From Gemmatimonadota bacterium (GTDB lineage Bacteria; Gemmatimonadota; Gemmatimonadetes; Longimicrobiales; UBA6960), in assembly GCA_002712565.1 (NCBI GenBank), contig PAUA01000015.1, positions 36,273 to 43,275 on the forward strand: 7,003 nucleotides of DNA, in the 5' to 3' direction. The notes beneath the pieces were generated by a model. That model was not told the origin of the DNA. It worked only from the letters and a program-made list of their open reading frames with translations, and did no database searches. Made by a program: the position numbers and the translations under genes. Positions 5,954 through 7,003 of the stretch are shown here, piece by piece (within the stretch, counting starts at the first letter, position 1; the number at the start of each line of letters is the position of its first letter).

Positions 5954-7003
5954 ATGATGATATTCGAATTCGAGGACACTCCACTCCAAACGGCCCGAAT
6001 GAAGGTTGTCGGAGTCGGAGGAGCCGGCGGAAATGCAGTCAACCGAATGGTCGACGAGGACCTGGAGGGCGTCGAGTTCATCACCGCGAATACCGATGCC
6101 CAGGCGCTCAAGGGTTCACGCGCGCAGGTCACGCTTCAGATTGGCAAGAAACTGACACGCGGGCTGGGTGCTGGCGCACGGCCCGAAGTGGGCAGGCAGG
6201 CCATCTCCGAGAGCCAGGACGAGGTCCGGAGGGTGCTGGAGGGGGCCGACCTGGTCTTCATCACCGCCGGAATGGGTGGCGGAACAGGTACGGGAGCCGC
6301 TCCCATCATCGGGGAAATCGCTCGTGAAATGGGTGCTCTCACCATAGGTATCGTCACGAAGCCGTTCTCCTTCGAGGGGAGGAAAAGGGAGCGTCAGGCC
6401 GAGCAGGGTCTAGCGGAGCTTCGCAGGACCGTCGACACGATGATCGTGGTGCCGAACGACCGCCTGTTGTCCGTGGTGCCGCGGGGCACTTCCTTCCGCG
6501 ACGCCATGAAGAAGGTCGACGAGGTGCTTTTGCACGCGACACAAGGGATCAGCGATCTGATCCGGGTTTCGGGTGAGGTGAACGTGGACTTTGCGGACGT
6601 TCGAACCATCATGGCTTGCCGTGGGCCTGCCCTGATGGGTTCTGGCTTTGGAGAGGGAGACAATCGGGCGCAGGAGGCCGCTCAAGAGGCCGTTTCTTCG
6701 CCGTTACTAGACGACGTATCGATCCACGGTGCGCTGGGCGTGTTGATCAACATCACGGGCGGGATGGATCTTGCCATTGACGAAGTACACCAGATATCAA
6801 CTATTATTCAAGAAGAGGCCGGGGATGAGGCGGAGATCATCTTCGGTGCGGTCCACGATCCGGAGTTGGAAGGACAGATTCGGGTTACGGTGATCGCCAC
6901 CGGCTTCGACGACGTGATTCGGCCGGACTTCGGGAAGCAAGCCCCGTCGCAGTTGCCTCAGCGTAACATTCAGCCGAATAGGCAGCAGGTACCGCAACAG
7001 GTG
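5954..7003 (+). CDS. ftsZ: FtsZ, tubulin-like division GTPase (5' part, truncated by window end)
   Basis: An open frame of 350 codons from ATG 5954 reaches the window edge without a stop, so the C-terminus is missing. FtsZ is the GTP-driven tubulin homologue that forms the cytoplasmic Z ring. The lead MMIFEFED is followed by the GTP-binding loop KVVGVGGAGGNAVNRM at 17-32, NTDAQAL at 46-52, the tubulin signature GGGTGTGAA at 108-116 and TKPFSFEG at 135-142. PNDRLL is at 167-172. The T7 loop NVDFADV at 210-216 keeps both catalytic aspartates, D212 and D215. INITGG is at 265-270, and the globular core ends near 320. A glutamine- and proline-rich linker then begins; the conserved C-terminal peptide that binds FtsA would lie downstream. 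The start is set by GGGAG seven bases upstream. Position 225 is proline in RGPALMG, a slight departure from the common G-x-A-M-M-G. It is separated from ftsA by 73 nt. Confidence 0.97.
   Translation, partial: MMIFEFEDTPLQTARMKVVGVGGAGGNAVNRMVDEDLEGVEFITANTDAQALKGSRAQVTLQIGKKLTRGLGAGARPEVGRQAISESQDEVRRVLEGADLVFITAGMGGGTGTGAAPIIGEIAREMGALTIGIVTKPFSFEGRKRERQAEQGLAELRRTVDTMIVVPNDRLLSVVPRGTSFRDAMKKVDEVLLHATQGISDLIRVSGEVNVDFADVRTIMACRGPALMGSGFGEGDNRAQEAAQEAVSSPLLDDVSIHGALGVLINITGGMDLAIDEVHQISTIIQEEAGDEAEIIFGAVHDPELEGQIRVTVIATGFDDVIRPDFGKQAPSQLPQRNIQPNRQQVPQQV

Noticed and set aside
5896..6327. 143-codon + strand frame starting in the ftsA-ftsZ gap
   Set aside because: It starts inside the hairpin loop, lacks a ribosome site and runs in another frame of ftsZ with an Arg- and Gly-rich, motif-free sequence.

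Overview
The window is a stretch of a bacterial division and cell wall (dcw) cluster, all on the + strand. The order is murD (3' end only), ftsW, murG, murC, ftsQ, ftsA, ftsZ (5' part, running off the right edge). There are no RNA genes, mobile elements, CRISPR arrays or minus-strand genes that I can support. The DNA is GC-rich (above about 60% by eye), and coding bias is even across the window, with no sign of a recently acquired segment.

Layout. murD ends at base 87 and ftsW starts on the last base of its stop codon. ftsW and murG overlap by 8 nt, murG and murC by 4 nt (ATGA), and murC and ftsQ by 8 nt. ftsQ and ftsA abut exactly (TAG then ATG). The only gap is 73 nt between ftsA and ftsZ, and it holds a perfect 8-bp inverted repeat. 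This packing implies one polycistronic transcript with translational coupling from murD to ftsA, and a separate control point just before ftsZ.

How the genes work together. MurD and MurC are amino-acid ligases that build the UDP-MurNAc peptide in the cytoplasm. MurG adds GlcNAc to lipid I, giving lipid II at the inner membrane face. FtsW is the SEDS glycosyltransferase that polymerises lipid II at the septum. FtsQ links the periplasmic divisome together. FtsA anchors FtsZ filaments to the membrane, and FtsZ forms the cytokinetic ring.

Organism. The gene order, with murC leading straight into ftsQ and no murB or ddl between them, together with high GC, suggests a Gram-negative-type lineage outside the classical Proteobacteria. 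Features such as the FtsW SYGRS motif and QEQN in MurG make Gemmatimonadota or a neighbouring phylum my best guess, with low to moderate confidence, because I could not run a phylogeny.

I see no previously undescribed system. The points worth a second look are a degenerate phosphate-2 motif in FtsA, an altered SYGGS motif in FtsW, the ftsA-ftsZ hairpin, and the missing murB/ddl.
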